Origin: Megalonaias nervosa
Taxonomy: Eukaryota > Mollusca > Bivalvia > Unionida > Unionidae
DNA length: 64,000 nt
Assembly (NCBI GenBank): GCA_016617855.1
Contig: JAECUM010001894.1
Span: forward strand, 107,237-171,236
Direction: 5' to 3'
In this document: positions 46,369 to 57,314 of the stretch, one piece after another
Numbering within the stretch: position 1 is the first letter of the stretch
Layout of the letters: the number at the start of each line of letters is the position of its first letter
Notes under the pieces: generated by a model
Told to the model about the DNA's origin: nothing
Database searches by the model: none
What the model saw: only the letters and a program-made list of their open reading frames with translations
Position numbers and translations under genes: made by a program

Positions 46369-47800
46369 AGCAACACTGGTTCTTGTGTACATCATTATCT
46401 AGTCATATTGTTTGTTCATCAATATATAGCCATGTTGATGCCAGTGGGTGTGGTTACTTGTTATTTTGTTTATATGCAGATTGTAAAATATGGAAATCTT
46501 TAATAAAGATGTTGAATAGTAGGAATATACGTACAATGGATCTGATGTTAAGGGCATGACTGAAATAAATTCAAAAGCTACTGCCCAAAACAAGTGAAGA
46601 TAAGCAGGGTGCATGGTTTATTCTTGGCATACTATAAAATGGGAAAGTTTCATGGTATCAGATTAATCATCAAATTTATGATTAATGTCATGGTTATTAA
46701 TTAACAATGAAAGCAAAAACATCTTACTTAAAGTCACTTTTAAACAATATGGTCTTCTTCGCGAATCATGATGACTGACACAGAATATTATTTTCTTCAG
46801 ATTCGGTTTATGAACTACTGTGCCCCCTAATATTTTCTCCCTCGAAAAGTTGCACACAAAAATTTAGACCACGGCATAAACGAGGGTGTGAATTACAGAG
46901 GGACCTGAAAAATAAAGGGACTGACATTGACAATGACAAGGGTGGGTGGGTGTTTAGGTGGCTGAATACTTGTTTAATTATTGCTTTGGGAATAATTGTC
47001 AATAAATGCTTTTTCTAATGAAGTTTTTCATTTTTCTGTATAAATTACCTTCATTTTCACTGTATCCAGTCTCTGAAAGATCATTTCAAACATTGTTTCA
47101 GGTGGTTTTAAAACACATCTCTTGTGTGCCAGCAAAAACATTGAGTATTTATGTCCACATTTTTTGCTTGAGAACATGTATACATCCTTGTGTTACAGTG
47201 GATTCCTTATTGAAAAAGGAGTAGCATTCATTATAGAGAACAACTATGATGAAACTAGATTTTTAAAAAGAATTTATATTGGTAAAATCATGATTCTTTG
47301 ATTTCTTTGCAAGTTGTAGCTAAACTTCTGCTTATCCTTGAACAAAACTTCTGAGTGCCATTTCGGAAATTTTAAGTTCATTATATACTTTTGGACTCGC
47401 ATGTCCTTAATGAATCCTATCTGTGAAACTAAGCTATTAATGCACATAGCATGCCTTTGCTTCGTTCTTTTGCTATTTGTTGATCAGATTTCTGATTGAG
47501 TAAGATAACCACTCATCACTGTTCAATACTGTGTTCATTTGGTCAGCTGAAATAAGTCCACTGAACACACTACCATAACTGCTAGCTCCTACACAGGTAG
47601 GATTTAAATGTGATAATACAGTGCAGGTCAAGATTCACCTGTTTGTAACAATGCAGCTAAAACTTCCAGAAGTCAGAGATTTACAGAGCTGGTTCTTAAT
47701 TAGGTTTTCACAGAAAAGCTTGCTGACAACACTGTGACACCTTTCCCATTTGAATACAAGAGAACACATCATATTTATGATGATTAAGCTGGTATAATTG

Positions 47801-47915
47801 ATAAATTAAACTAGACTTACCAAGTTGAAGTTTGATTGTAATTTCATGAACCCCATAAGTACCTTAGTGATCACATGAGATGACACTTAGGTCACATGGC
47901 TGATCAGTCTTGAGA
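47801..47915 (-). repeat. DIRS 3' inverted terminal repeat
   Basis: Complement reads CTGATCAGCC...GTGTCATCTCATG...CTTATGGGG, matching CTGATCAGCC...GTGTCATCTCAAGG...CTTATGGGGG at 55650-55723. The outermost 60 bases are also matched, inverted, by the internal region at 47979-48038. Confidence 0.8.
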
Positions 47916-47978
47916 GCAAAGAAATGGAAGCCTCAATGTCTTTTTGGGTGGGAAGTATTAAGGGTGGTCATGTGATCA

Positions 47979-48080
47979 CTTATGGGGTTCATGAAATTAC
48001 AATCAAACTTCGACTTGGTAAGTCTAGTTTAATTTATCAATTTCACTTCCCCCATTAGCGCCTCATGATCCCATGAGATT
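47979..48080 (-). repeat. DIRS internal complementary region
   Basis: Two halves. 47979-48038 is the reverse complement of the 3' terminus (60 bases, one mismatch). 48036-48080 (TTTCACTTCCCCCATTAGCG and CCTCATGATCCCATGAGAT) is complementary to the 5' terminus at about 55685-55723. The two halves therefore join the element's two ends, as expected for the region that templates circle closure in DIRS elements. Confidence 0.85.
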
Positions 48081-48197
48081 TTAGAGAGAGGCTTCCATTT
48101 ATGGAAAAGATTAACAACTAGAAGAAAAAAGAAGAAAACTTTTATATGTTGGTATTAAACCAGGTAACCCAAAATTACATTGTACATAACATGACCA

Positions 48198-49080
48198 TTA
48201 TAAAATTCTGGATGCTGACAAGACCTTGGTACTGAATTCAGTCTGGTCTGTAACCAGCTTGTTATAGAATTTCCTGAAAGTACAGGCACTGGCCCAACCA
48301 GCTGCCTTCAAGATTGTACCCAATTGTACCCATTTAGCACAGGCCACAGAAACAGATGCAGCCCTACTGCTATGAGCCTGGAAAACTGTGGTATCAATAC
48401 CAGACTTTCTCAAAGCAGTCTTTATCCAGTTAGATATTGTACTTTTAGCAACTTTTTTATGTTGAGTTTGTGTGCCGACGAATAACTGTGTTTCAGAATT
48501 TCTCAAAAGTTTCATCCGTTGTAAATAACACTGTAAACAAGACACAACACACAATTTTTTGTCATAGGGATAAGATTCAAAAAGAAAGGGCTCTACATGT
48601 TTACCTGGTTTAAATTGTTTCAGCAATGAAGGAATGTGTATTTGTACACTGTTAACGCCAATTTAATGCTATTTGTCTTCCTAAGGTGAAGGTCTAACAG
48701 GTCCTCTGTCCTGTTAACAAAGCATGCAGCATGACTAACTTCATAATAAGTTCCTACAATGACAATTGGTCATTGCCTTGTAAAGAGAAAAAATAGTTAA
48801 ACACAAGTCACTCATCCCACACAAATGAGTACTTTGGAAGTGAAGGCTTTGCAATGAACACCCATCTCATAAATCTCTTAAGTAAAACATTCTTCCTTAG
48901 AGTGGATTTGGAAGTAAGACTAACTAATGATGAAATTGCAGATCTATCTGTATTTACAAAACTATAACCTAAACCTCTATCTACTAATTCAGTTAAAAAC
49001 TCTATAACAATAGTCACAGGTGTGTCAAGTGGATTAATCTGTCTTTGATTTGAAATTAACATCCACTTTTGGAGGTGACG
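48198..49080 (-). pseudogene. DIRS tyrosine recombinase, broken
   Basis: N-terminal part at 48808-49062 (FLTELVDRGLGYSFVNTDRS) matches the SAM-like domain. The first catalytic Arg is in LLTGQR near 48700, followed two codons later by a TAG. The C-terminal part (48198-48626) has LLKQFKPGKH, TISNWIKTALRKSGI, the HxxR box AHSSRAA, AGWAS and the catalytic Tyr in FRKFYNK. Thus R, H-R, W and Y residues are all present although the frame is split by at least one stop and one frameshift. Would integrate the circular DNA. Confidence 0.85.
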
Positions 49081-49169
49081 CCAATACTATTTTTTAGTTG
49101 ATATTCTCCATGAATTGATGATGAGGAAGGCAGCCCTTTCTGATAATCCTTGATTTTTGATTGCTGGTC

Positions 49170-50900
49170 AGATAAGTGAAAAACACCCATCTTCAATTTG
49201 TGGAGGGTGTGTTGTCATTGCGGATTGTGTGCCAAGTGTACAGTCTCTTATGGACGTGGCAGTAGAAAACAAGGACCGACTACAGATGCAGAAGGCTCGG
49301 AAACCAGGGTTGCATTGTCGATAGTGGTGCCACCAAAATAAGATCTGCTTCATCTTGGGCCATTTTTTGCAGCACTGATCCCAACAGATTGAAAGGTGGA
49401 AAGCAAATAATGACAACTGTAATTCCATTCTAAAGAAAAAGCGTCAACTGCTATAGCTTTTGGGTCAGTTCTGTATGGAACATAATGCGGAAGCCTGTAA
49501 GCAAATAAATCCACATCTGTGTGCCCATACACTTTAGTGATGGTACTGAATAATGTAGCACTTAAATTCCATTCTGAATCCTCATTTATGTTTCTAGACA
49601 ATCTATCTGCATCAGAATTTAGTGTTCCCAGCAAATGAGAAGCACTTAACCAGATACTCCTAATTGCACACCACGGCCAGATATCACGCGATAATTTATG
49701 CAAATTAGAAATATGGCCCCCCATTTTATTCACATATGAAACTGCTATCAAGTTATCCATGTAGATGCGCACACAAGCATTCCTCACTTCTGAACAAACA
49801 GATTGTAATGTCAAAAAACACACTTTCAGTTCCAATAAGTTAATGTGGTACAGTTTTTCCTCTTGATCCCAATGACCACCTGTTTCAGCTTTGGTTGTAT
49901 GATGTACTCTCCTCAACCAACAAGTGATCTGTCACTGGTCAAGACAACCTGTGGTTCACCATGTTAAACTACTTTAAAGCTGGAGTGCACATTAGATATC
50001 CACCATGATATACACTGTCTCCTCTCTGCCGAAAGTGACAAATAAGCATCAAAATTACAGTTATGTATCTTTAAGTGTTTATCTCTTTCATGTTCTAGAT
50101 CTTTATAATATAAGGGTGCATACTTTCTACACCTGGTTCGCTAGCAACATGCTTTCACACAAGTTGAGCCAATACAGGAATAGTGATGTTCCGTTTCCAC
50201 AGTATGTCATAACACAGAGCAATGAGACTGTCTGCTTTATCTTGAGTTAGTCTGACAGTCATTGTGACCAAGTCCAGCAAAAATCCCACAAAATTTATTT
50301 TCTGGGTGGGTTCAAACACAGATTTTCTGGGGTGAATGGTTAAGCCCAATCCATCAAATGTACGAACTGTTTCCCTAACATTTTCCCTACACTGATCATA
50401 AGATTCCCCCAACAAACAACTATTGTCAATGTATGCCACATTTGTGAACCCTTTTTGTCTCAATGATGCAAAAACTGGCTTCAATAGCTTGGTAAAAATG
50501 TGGTGCAGATGCCAAACATTTGGCAAACAGGTAAATTCATATATATCCCCAAACCACAGAAAACGCAAATACTTCCTATGTATCTGAGCCACAGGAACAG
50601 AATAGTAAGCATCCTTCAAGTCAACAGATACAAAGAAACAATTTTTTCTCATGGCATTAATGGCTGTTTTCAAAGTTTCCATTTTAAAATGTATCTTCTC
50701 AACATTTGTATTGAAATGTTTTAAATTCAAAATAAGTCTCACAGACCCATCTTTTTTAGGTCGAATGTAAATGTTTGAAAAATATTGTCCAGGTCTTGAA
50801 TTAACTTTATTAATAATACCTTTTGCAAGAAAATTTTGAATTTCAGTATTTATTTGCCTCTCTTCAGTTACGGAGAATTTAATTTGGTTTGGTATATATG
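49170..50900 (-). pseudogene. DIRS reverse transcriptase-RNase H, main part, broken
   Basis: RT: QYFSNIYIRPKKDGSVRLIL (50760), motif A FVSVDLKDAYYSVPV (50600), motif B region FTCLPN then an altered stretch before IFTKLLKPVF (50500), motif C VAYIDNSCLLGES (50430). The second Asp of the catalytic pair is Asn here. Connection ASEPGVEYAPLYYKDLEHER follows after a frameshift near 50155. RNase H at 49350-49916: INLLELKVCFLTLQS, RIYMDNLIAVSYVNKMGG, HLLGTLNSDADRLSR. It continues past the RNase H into diverged sequence to about 49170. Confidence 0.85.
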
Positions 50901-50901
50901 T

Positions 50902-53862
50902 ATGTCAGAGCAGCAAGATTCGTGTCAGGAACAACATCGCCATTGGCACCTGGAATGTAAGAACACTGAGAGCAGCAGGAAAGCTAGAGGAGCTTACATA
51001 TGAAATGAACAGATACCGCTGGAACATCCTAGGAATCTGTGAGGTAAGATGGAAGAATATTGGAGAAACAACTATTTGGAAGGCCACAAACTGTACTTCA
51101 GTGGCAGAGAGGACAAACATGAGCAGGGAGTTGGGTTCCTTGTCCACAAGGACAGCATGAGTACTGTCATGGGATGTCAGCCAGTCTCCAGCCGGCTCAT
51201 CACCATCCGCCTCATGGCAACTCCATTCAACATCACTATCATACAGACATACGCCCCAACATCAGACTATGATGACACAGATATGGAAGACTTCTATGAA
51301 CAGCTGCAAGAAGTAGTGGATAAAACACCAAAGAAAGACATTCTGGTTGTGCAAGGCGATTGGAATGCCAAGATAGGCGAGGATGCTTGCATGAACTGGA
51401 AAGGAACATGTGGGCACTGCTGCAATGCACAGACCAACAAGAGAGGCCTGAGGCTCCTGGAATTCGCAAGTTACAATGACCTTATGCTGGCAAACACCTT
51501 CGGCCAACACAAAGTATCCAGAAGATGGACATGGCACAGTCCAAGCGGAGACCATTGCAGTCAGATCGACTACATCATGGTAAAGAGGCGCATACAGTCA
51601 AGTGTAAACATCGCCAAGACTCGAAGCTTTCCCAGAGCGGACATTGGAAGTGACCATGATCTGGTGATGATGACTTTCAGGCTACATCTAAAGAAGGTCA
51701 AGAAAGATAAGCAGACAAGAATAAAGTTTGATCTCGAGAAACTGAAGGATCCAGAAGTAGCAGAAGCCTTCCAAGCAAAGATTGGTGGGAAATTTGCACC
51801 GCTCACCATCCTCAACGCTGACGATACAGACATGGATGCGTTGATCACCACCTTTAATACAGCAATGACCGAAACAGCCAGCAAGATCCTTGGTAGACAT
51901 CGCCCAGTCAAGAAGCCCTGGGTCACAGCTGAGGTCCTGAACCTATGTGACAAGAGGAGGGAGCTGAAGAAGAAGAAGAAGAATGATACAGAAGGGGCAG
52001 AGCAATACAAGGCAGTCAACCGGGAAGTCAAGAAAAGCATGATAAAAGCAAAAGAGAACTGGATAGAAGAACAGTCCAAAGACATTGAGGGAAACTTGAA
52101 AAGGAACAACAGCAAGAAAGCGTACCAGCTGGTCAAAGATCTAACAAGCACAAAACAACAGCGAGTTACCTCCTTACAGGACAAAACCAGAAACTGCCTC
52201 ACAGAAGAAAAAGACATTCTGAAAAGATGGACAGAGTACTGCACAGAACTTTACAACCACCAACCCATAATAGATCCAGAGGTACTGAACGCCATTCCAG
52301 CAACTAACAACGACAACCATCCTATCCTGCGGGATGAAGTAGAAGCAGCAGTGAGATCGTTGAAAAAGAGGATAAGTCAGCAGGAGTGGACAACATCCCA
52401 GCAGAACTGGTCCAAGCAGGGGGAGAAGCAATGATTAGCGCCCTCACAAACATATGCAACAAGATCTGGCTAACAGGAGAATGGCCATCACCATGGACAC
52501 AATCATTGATCATCACCCTCCCTAAGAAAGGCAATTTACAACAGTGCCAAAACCACCGTACAATCAGTCTTATAGCCATCCAAGCAAAGTCATGTTGAGG
52601 ATACTGCTAAACAGACTAAAGCCACAGGCTGAAAAGATCATTGCCGAGGAGCAGGCAGGTTTCAGAGCAGGGCACAGCACAACAGAGCAGATCTTCAACC
52701 TCAGGATATTGTGTGAGAAGTACCTCCAACACCAGCAAGATCTATACCACGTCTTCATGGATTTCAAGAAGGCATTTGACAGGGTATGGCATGCAGTCTT
52801 GTGGGCGTCCATGAGACTGTACAACATCAATGCCAACCTCATCACAGTAATAGAGCACCTGTATGACAAGGCCACCAGTGCAGTATACTTCAATAGCAGC
52901 ATAGGGGACTGGTTCAGAACGACAGTTGGAGTGAGACAAGTCTGTCTGCTCTCTCCCACACTATTCAACATCTTTCTGGAGAGAATCATGGCTGACGCGC
53001 TTGAAAAGCATGAAGGGACAGTCAGCATTGGAGGCAGAACAATCACCAACTTACGTTTTGCTGACAACCTTGATGGACTAGCAGGAAATGAACAAGAAAT
53101 AGCTAGCTTAGTAGAGAGCCTCGACAAAACCTCCGCAGCCTACGGCATGGAAATCAGTGCAGAGAAGACCAAACTGATGACCAACAACACCAAGGGTATC
53201 AGTACTGACATCAGGGTCCAAGGTATGAAGCTAGAAACAGTCCACAGCTTCAAGTATTTGGGGGGAATTGTGACAGATGAAGGATCAAAGCCTGAAGTAC
53301 TCTTCAGGATTGCGCATACAACAGCAGCACTGACAAAACTGAAGCCCATCTGGAACGACAAGAACATCACACTCAGTTCAAAGGTCAGACTGATGCACTC
53401 ACTAGTTATCTCCATATTTCTCTATGCCTGTGAATCATGGACCATAACAGGTGACTTAGAGAAAAGGATACAAGCCACAGAGATGAGATGCTTCTGAAAG
53501 ATCCTCGGCGTCTCATACAAAGACTGTGTCACCAATGAAGAAATACAGCAAAGGATCAGACAAGCCATTGGACCTCATGAAGACCTCCTGAGCACAGTGA
53601 AAAAATGTAAACTGCAGTGGTATGGGCATGTCTCACGATCATCAGGACTTGCCAAGACAATCCTGCAAGGCACTGTACTAGGAAGAAGAAAGAGAGGCAG
53701 GCAGAGAAAAAGGTGGGAAGACAACATTCGAGAGTGGACAGGCTTGACATTGAGCGACTCAGTGAGAAAGACAGAAAATCGAGAGGAATGGAGGAAGCTG
53801 ATTGTTCGGTCTTGTGTGGCGCCCCAATGGTCTACCAGACTACGGGACTGATGATGATGATG
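50902..53862 (+). mobile_element. RTE-like LINE nested in DIRS pol, 5' truncated
   Basis: Lies opposite to the host element. Flanked by ATATATGT at 50894-50901 and 53863-53870. It starts just before the endonuclease, so the copy is 5' truncated, and ends in (GAT)n, the microsatellite 3' end typical of RTE/BovB-type LINEs. The DIRS reading frame is recognisable on both sides (FEQRPVQTY at 53890, PNQIKFSVTEE at 50870), proving insertion into a pre-existing element. Higher GC than the DIRS. Confidence 0.88.
50925..53851 (+). pseudogene. RTE-like endonuclease-reverse transcriptase, broken
   Basis: Endonuclease: IAIGTWNVRTLRAAGKLEEL (50933), ILGICEVRW, then frameshift near 51070; IQTYAPTSDYDD, VQGDWNAKIGEDA (51350), RRWTWHSPSGDHCSQIDYI (51520), IGSDHDLVM (51645). 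RT: SAGVDNIPAELVQAGG after a frameshift near 52367, HRTISLI, second frameshift near 52580, EEQAGFRAGHSTTEQIF (52650), VFMDFKKAFDRVWH (52750), VGVRQVCLLSPTLFNIFLE (52930), LRFADNLDGLAGNEQE (53055). The usual FADD is FADN. TGA at 53495, then GHVSRSSGLAK and a C-terminus RLRD. At least three frameshifts and one stop. Confidence 0.88.
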
Positions 53863-53870
53863 ATATATGT

Positions 53871-54075
53871 TTGCACAGGTCGCTGTTCAAACTCTATTTC
53901 ATAACCTTTCACAGTATTCAGAATCCAAGGATCAGAAGTAATATTCTGCCATTCTTCAAACTGTGCTGAAATTTTCCCAGCAACAAAATTGTCAGGTGTA
54001 TTGTTCAAACAAGAAACATCGTATGTACTTACATGATGCTGCATACTAATAGCCTGGGAGGATCTTACTGATCCT
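53871..54075 (-). pseudogene. DIRS pol N-terminal segment (upstream of nested LINE)
   Basis: Minus-strand frame reads DNFVAGKISAQFEEWQNITS then DPWILNTVKGYEIEF, the conserved start of DIRS pol. It is separated from the rest of pol by the RTE insertion; the two sides are not in the same register (a two-base difference in the TA-rich junction). Confidence 0.75.
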
Positions 54076-54099
54076 TCCGATGTTTGGGAACCCTGATTC

Positions 54100-55434
54100 C
54101 TTGTTTCTGAACTTTTTTGAAACCTTGCCTCCAGCAATGGTTGGGCTGCCCCTGATAATTGAGGTTCCGGGAGTGTCCGGCCCGTGAATAAGATCGTCCT
54201 AAAAAAGGCACATTGCTTTTAAAATTTGAGGCCACTTGTCATTTTGCTGCTTCCTGTTGCTTTTTTCCCAGCAGCTGAGTTCCAGCCTTCTGGGATTCTT
54301 TTAGCTTAGTTAACTGCCCGTTTAGGTTATCTTCAAAGAGCCAGTTTGTGATGGGGTTCGATGCAGCACAGATGGGTGGATACATGTCAGTAAGCTCAGG
54401 TTTTATGAGTTCACCACGTTTAAAACTGAAGTCACTGAACAGAAATGATGACATTTTAAAAATGTCCATGACAAAGTCCCTAACTGAATCCAGCAGTAAT
54501 TCTCAAAGATTGTTTCTATGCTTCTTAAACAATTCCATTGCACTTAAGGTGGGGACCAACATTTGCCCCAACTGAGTTTGCAACTTCTGCAGTGATATAT
54601 CAACACTCCTGGCCTGTTTTGACATTGCATTCCAGACTTCAGTCTTGACTCTGGGCACCTTTAAATTGTCACAGTTTCCTGGTCTGAGATACTTCCCCTG
54701 CAATGGTTTAACATTGTTGTGGGTTAACACTGAATGTAGACCTTTATTGAGAACTTCTGCTAATTTTTCATCCACATTTGGGCCCGCTTTTTGGTGTTCT
54801 AGCAAAAATCTTTCCAACTCTGCAAATAAATCATCATCATCATTTGTATTGACCTCAGCGGAATCTGTATCTGGCATAATTAGCCCTGCAACATCCACAT
54901 CCGAGTCGATGTCTCCTTCTTCGTGCATAGTGTCCAAATCCTTTTCACAATGACCAATGTGTGCCGATCCTGCAGAAACCACAGCTGATGTGCTTGGCAT
55001 TTGGGTTTTACTAGCAACACTGGCCAAGATCTCTTCCATTTTTTCATGCGCGCATGCATTTTGGACACAACATCTTCGTTTTGTGCCCACAACTGACATT
55101 GCATGGCTAATTCTTTATCTAGGGTAGCCATATTGGTTGTTTGGGCAGAAATCAAGTGACTTGCGCCAGTAGCAGACAATGACTTCATGTCTTCTTGTTG
55201 TAATGGTTGACCTAATGTAGCTTTTCCCAGCTGCCCAACATGTGCCTCGCCAGGCCTTGCATCTATGTAGGCAGTTGTTGATGGCAAACACACTTGTTTC
55301 CCCATCAAACCCATTCTGGAAAATGTACTTACATTATCTATGACATTTTCCTTGCATTTTTGACAATTTCTGAGTATTTCATTCATTAAGCCTGTCCTCT
55401 CTGGGATCTGCCTTGGGTTGTTCGCACCCTCCAT
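54100..55434 (-). pseudogene. DIRS gag-like ORF, broken
   Basis: Begins MEGANNPRQIPERTG at 55434. A frameshift at an A-run near 55038 moves the frame to EEILASVASKTQMPSTSAVV, followed by an acidic segment (VNTNDDDDLFAELERFLLEH) and a helical region KLAEVLNKGLHSVL. An in-frame TGA at 54503 is followed by ELLLDSVRDFVMDIFKM and ends near the R/G/Q-rich FLGRSYSRAGHSRN (54190). Assigned as gag by position and by the layout of DIRS first ORFs. Confidence 0.7.
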
Positions 55435-55649
55435 TGTCTTGAAGTTGAAGTTCAGTGAAAACTCGCAAAAGTTGAGAAACTATCTGCAACACTTTGCCTC
55501 TGCAAAGGTGCAACCCAATTTGTGGAAATTACTGCTCCCCAATGCAGAAAACCGATGACTGCAAAACTTTTCTTCCAAAGTCGTAAATTATGCTGTGATT
55601 TTTTACGTTTTCTTCTTTAATTTGCTCCCAAACTGTACACTTCCATGCA

Positions 55650-55723
55650 ACCATTGTTCTGATCAGCCACATGACCAGTGTCATCTCAAGGAATCATGAG
55701 GCACTTATGGGGGAAGTGAAATT
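55650..55723 (-). repeat. DIRS 5' inverted terminal repeat
   Basis: CTGATCAGCCACATGACC, GTGTCATCTCAAGGAATC, ATGAGGCACTTATGGGGG and AAGTGAAATT. The terminal 40 bases pair with the second half of the internal complementary region at 48036-48080. Confidence 0.8.
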
Positions 55724-56164
55724 GGTATTTATTTCTTAAAGGTGTGGCACCAGTAGACTTTACCCACATTTTAATTGGTCCATATTTTGTCATGTATTGC
55801 TATGTACAGTGTGCCAAGAATTTTATTTTAATGAACATTGAACAAAGCATGAGACTTTTATTAAAAGTTAGGAATTTCTTAAATCTGAATCAAATTTCCA
55901 GGCACTGGTATTTTTGATCATAAAACCAGTGATATATCAAGGTTTCATTGACCATTTTTGATCCCGATTTTCATTCAGCAAATAGGGGCCATATCTTTTG
56001 TATCTTCTTCTAGAAGAAACAAGATGGGATCCATACCTGACCCATTGGTATAAGTGGGTTTGCTAGTTATCTAGGCACAGGTTTTCGTGGGCGAGGTGTT
56101 TATTCATATAGCCTTACGTTTTTACCATTACAACCCCAACAATATAAAATTTAATTAACATGCT

Positions 56165-56815
56165 GAAATAAATGCAGTACATTAATCTTGTCAAGGGAAT
56201 ATTGTTGTCTGTTGAGTAATAAACATGAATCTTGTCACAGGAATACTGTTGTCTGTTGAGTAATAAACATGAATCTTGTCACGGGAATACTGTTTATTGA
56301 GTAATAAACATGAATCTTGTCAAGGGAATACTGTTGTTTATTGAGTAATAAACATAAATCTTGTCAAGGGAATACTACTTAGTAATATGAGACCTCAAAT
56401 TATTACTTGTACTGTACCTTCTTGGAGTAATAAAGCTGAATCTTGTCAAGGGAATGCTATACATTCTGGAGTAACAACATGATTGTTGTCTATGAAATAC
56501 ACTAATGTCAGGGTAATAAACATGAATCTTGTCAATGGAATACTATAATGTCAGGGTAATAAACATGAATCTTGTCAACAGAATACTATGAAGTATGGGT
56601 AATACACATCAACCTTGTCAATGGAATACTGTAAAGTATGGGTAATAAACATCAGTCTTGTCAATGGAATACTATGAAGTATTGGTAATAAACATCAGCC
56701 TTGTCAAGAAATACTCTAAAGTATGGGTAATAAACATCAGTCTTGTCAAGGGAATAATGTAAGTATGGGTAATAAACATTGGTCTTTTTAAAGGCATACG
56801 GTAACATTAGGGTAA
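56165..56815 (+). repeat. about 44-bp minisatellite, 13-14 diverged copies
   Basis: Unit GTAATAAACATGAATCTTGT plus CAAGGGAATACTGT and a variable spacer (TGTCTGTTGA early, AAGTATGG later). Two subfamilies: first half with TTGTTTATTGA, second half with AAGTATGG. Confidence 0.88.
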
Positions 56816-57299
56816 CAAACACATATTGTTATTTTTGTAAAATGAGCAGTTATTGTTTAGTTAGGTGTAATGATAAAGAAATCAATCAGAATACACAGCT
56901 GGCTATATTTCCCATTAGGATTTCAGCACAATTATTTCTTCATAATTGTATTGTAGTAATTGCATTGTTATATTTTTTTATGCTGGGTAGGACTGCATTG
57001 AGGGGGGGAGAGAGAGAGAGAGAGCGCAAGTAACAGTGATACACATAAATACAGCAATTTTATACACATTTATGTTCTTGCACATTTTATTGAAAATAAT
57101 AAAAGTTTGCACACAAAGAAGTGGTCAAAATAAGCTGAATACAATAATTTTATTCCTGAAAATAAAATGAAAAGTCAAAAATTAGAATTTTATTTTAAAA
57201 AATTTCAGCAGTTTACATATTTTAAAGTCACTTGTATCTTTACTGAAATCTTTAGAGAGTGGGCTTTTTTCTTTTTCCATACATTTTGTTCTCAATCAG

Positions 57300-57314
57300 A
57301 AGTAGAATCAGCAG
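57300..57314 (+). CDS. possible 15-nt microexon
   Basis: A textbook acceptor (a 40-base pyrimidine-rich tract ending CTCAATCAG) followed by AAGTAGAATCAGCAG and a strong GTATGT donor. Reading in phase 1 it gives VESA. Very short exons cannot be proved from sequence alone. Confidence 0.3.

Larger units (their letters stand above)
47801..55723 (-). mobile_element. DIRS-type tyrosine-recombinase retrotransposon, interrupted and decayed
   Basis: Minus-strand order gag, RT, RNase H, tyrosine recombinase, bounded by inverted terminal repeats and carrying an internal complementary region next to the 3' terminus. Without the nested LINE the element is about 5 kb, normal for DIRS. No methyltransferase region was recognised. 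DIRS elements replicate through a circular intermediate and integrate by recombinase without target duplication; the flanks (ATAATT on the left, GGTATT on the right) show none. Confidence 0.88.

Noticed and set aside
51239..53415. Minus-strand open frames up to 224 residues across the RTE insertion
   Set aside because: Antisense to the recognisable RTE endonuclease-RT; no independent motif.
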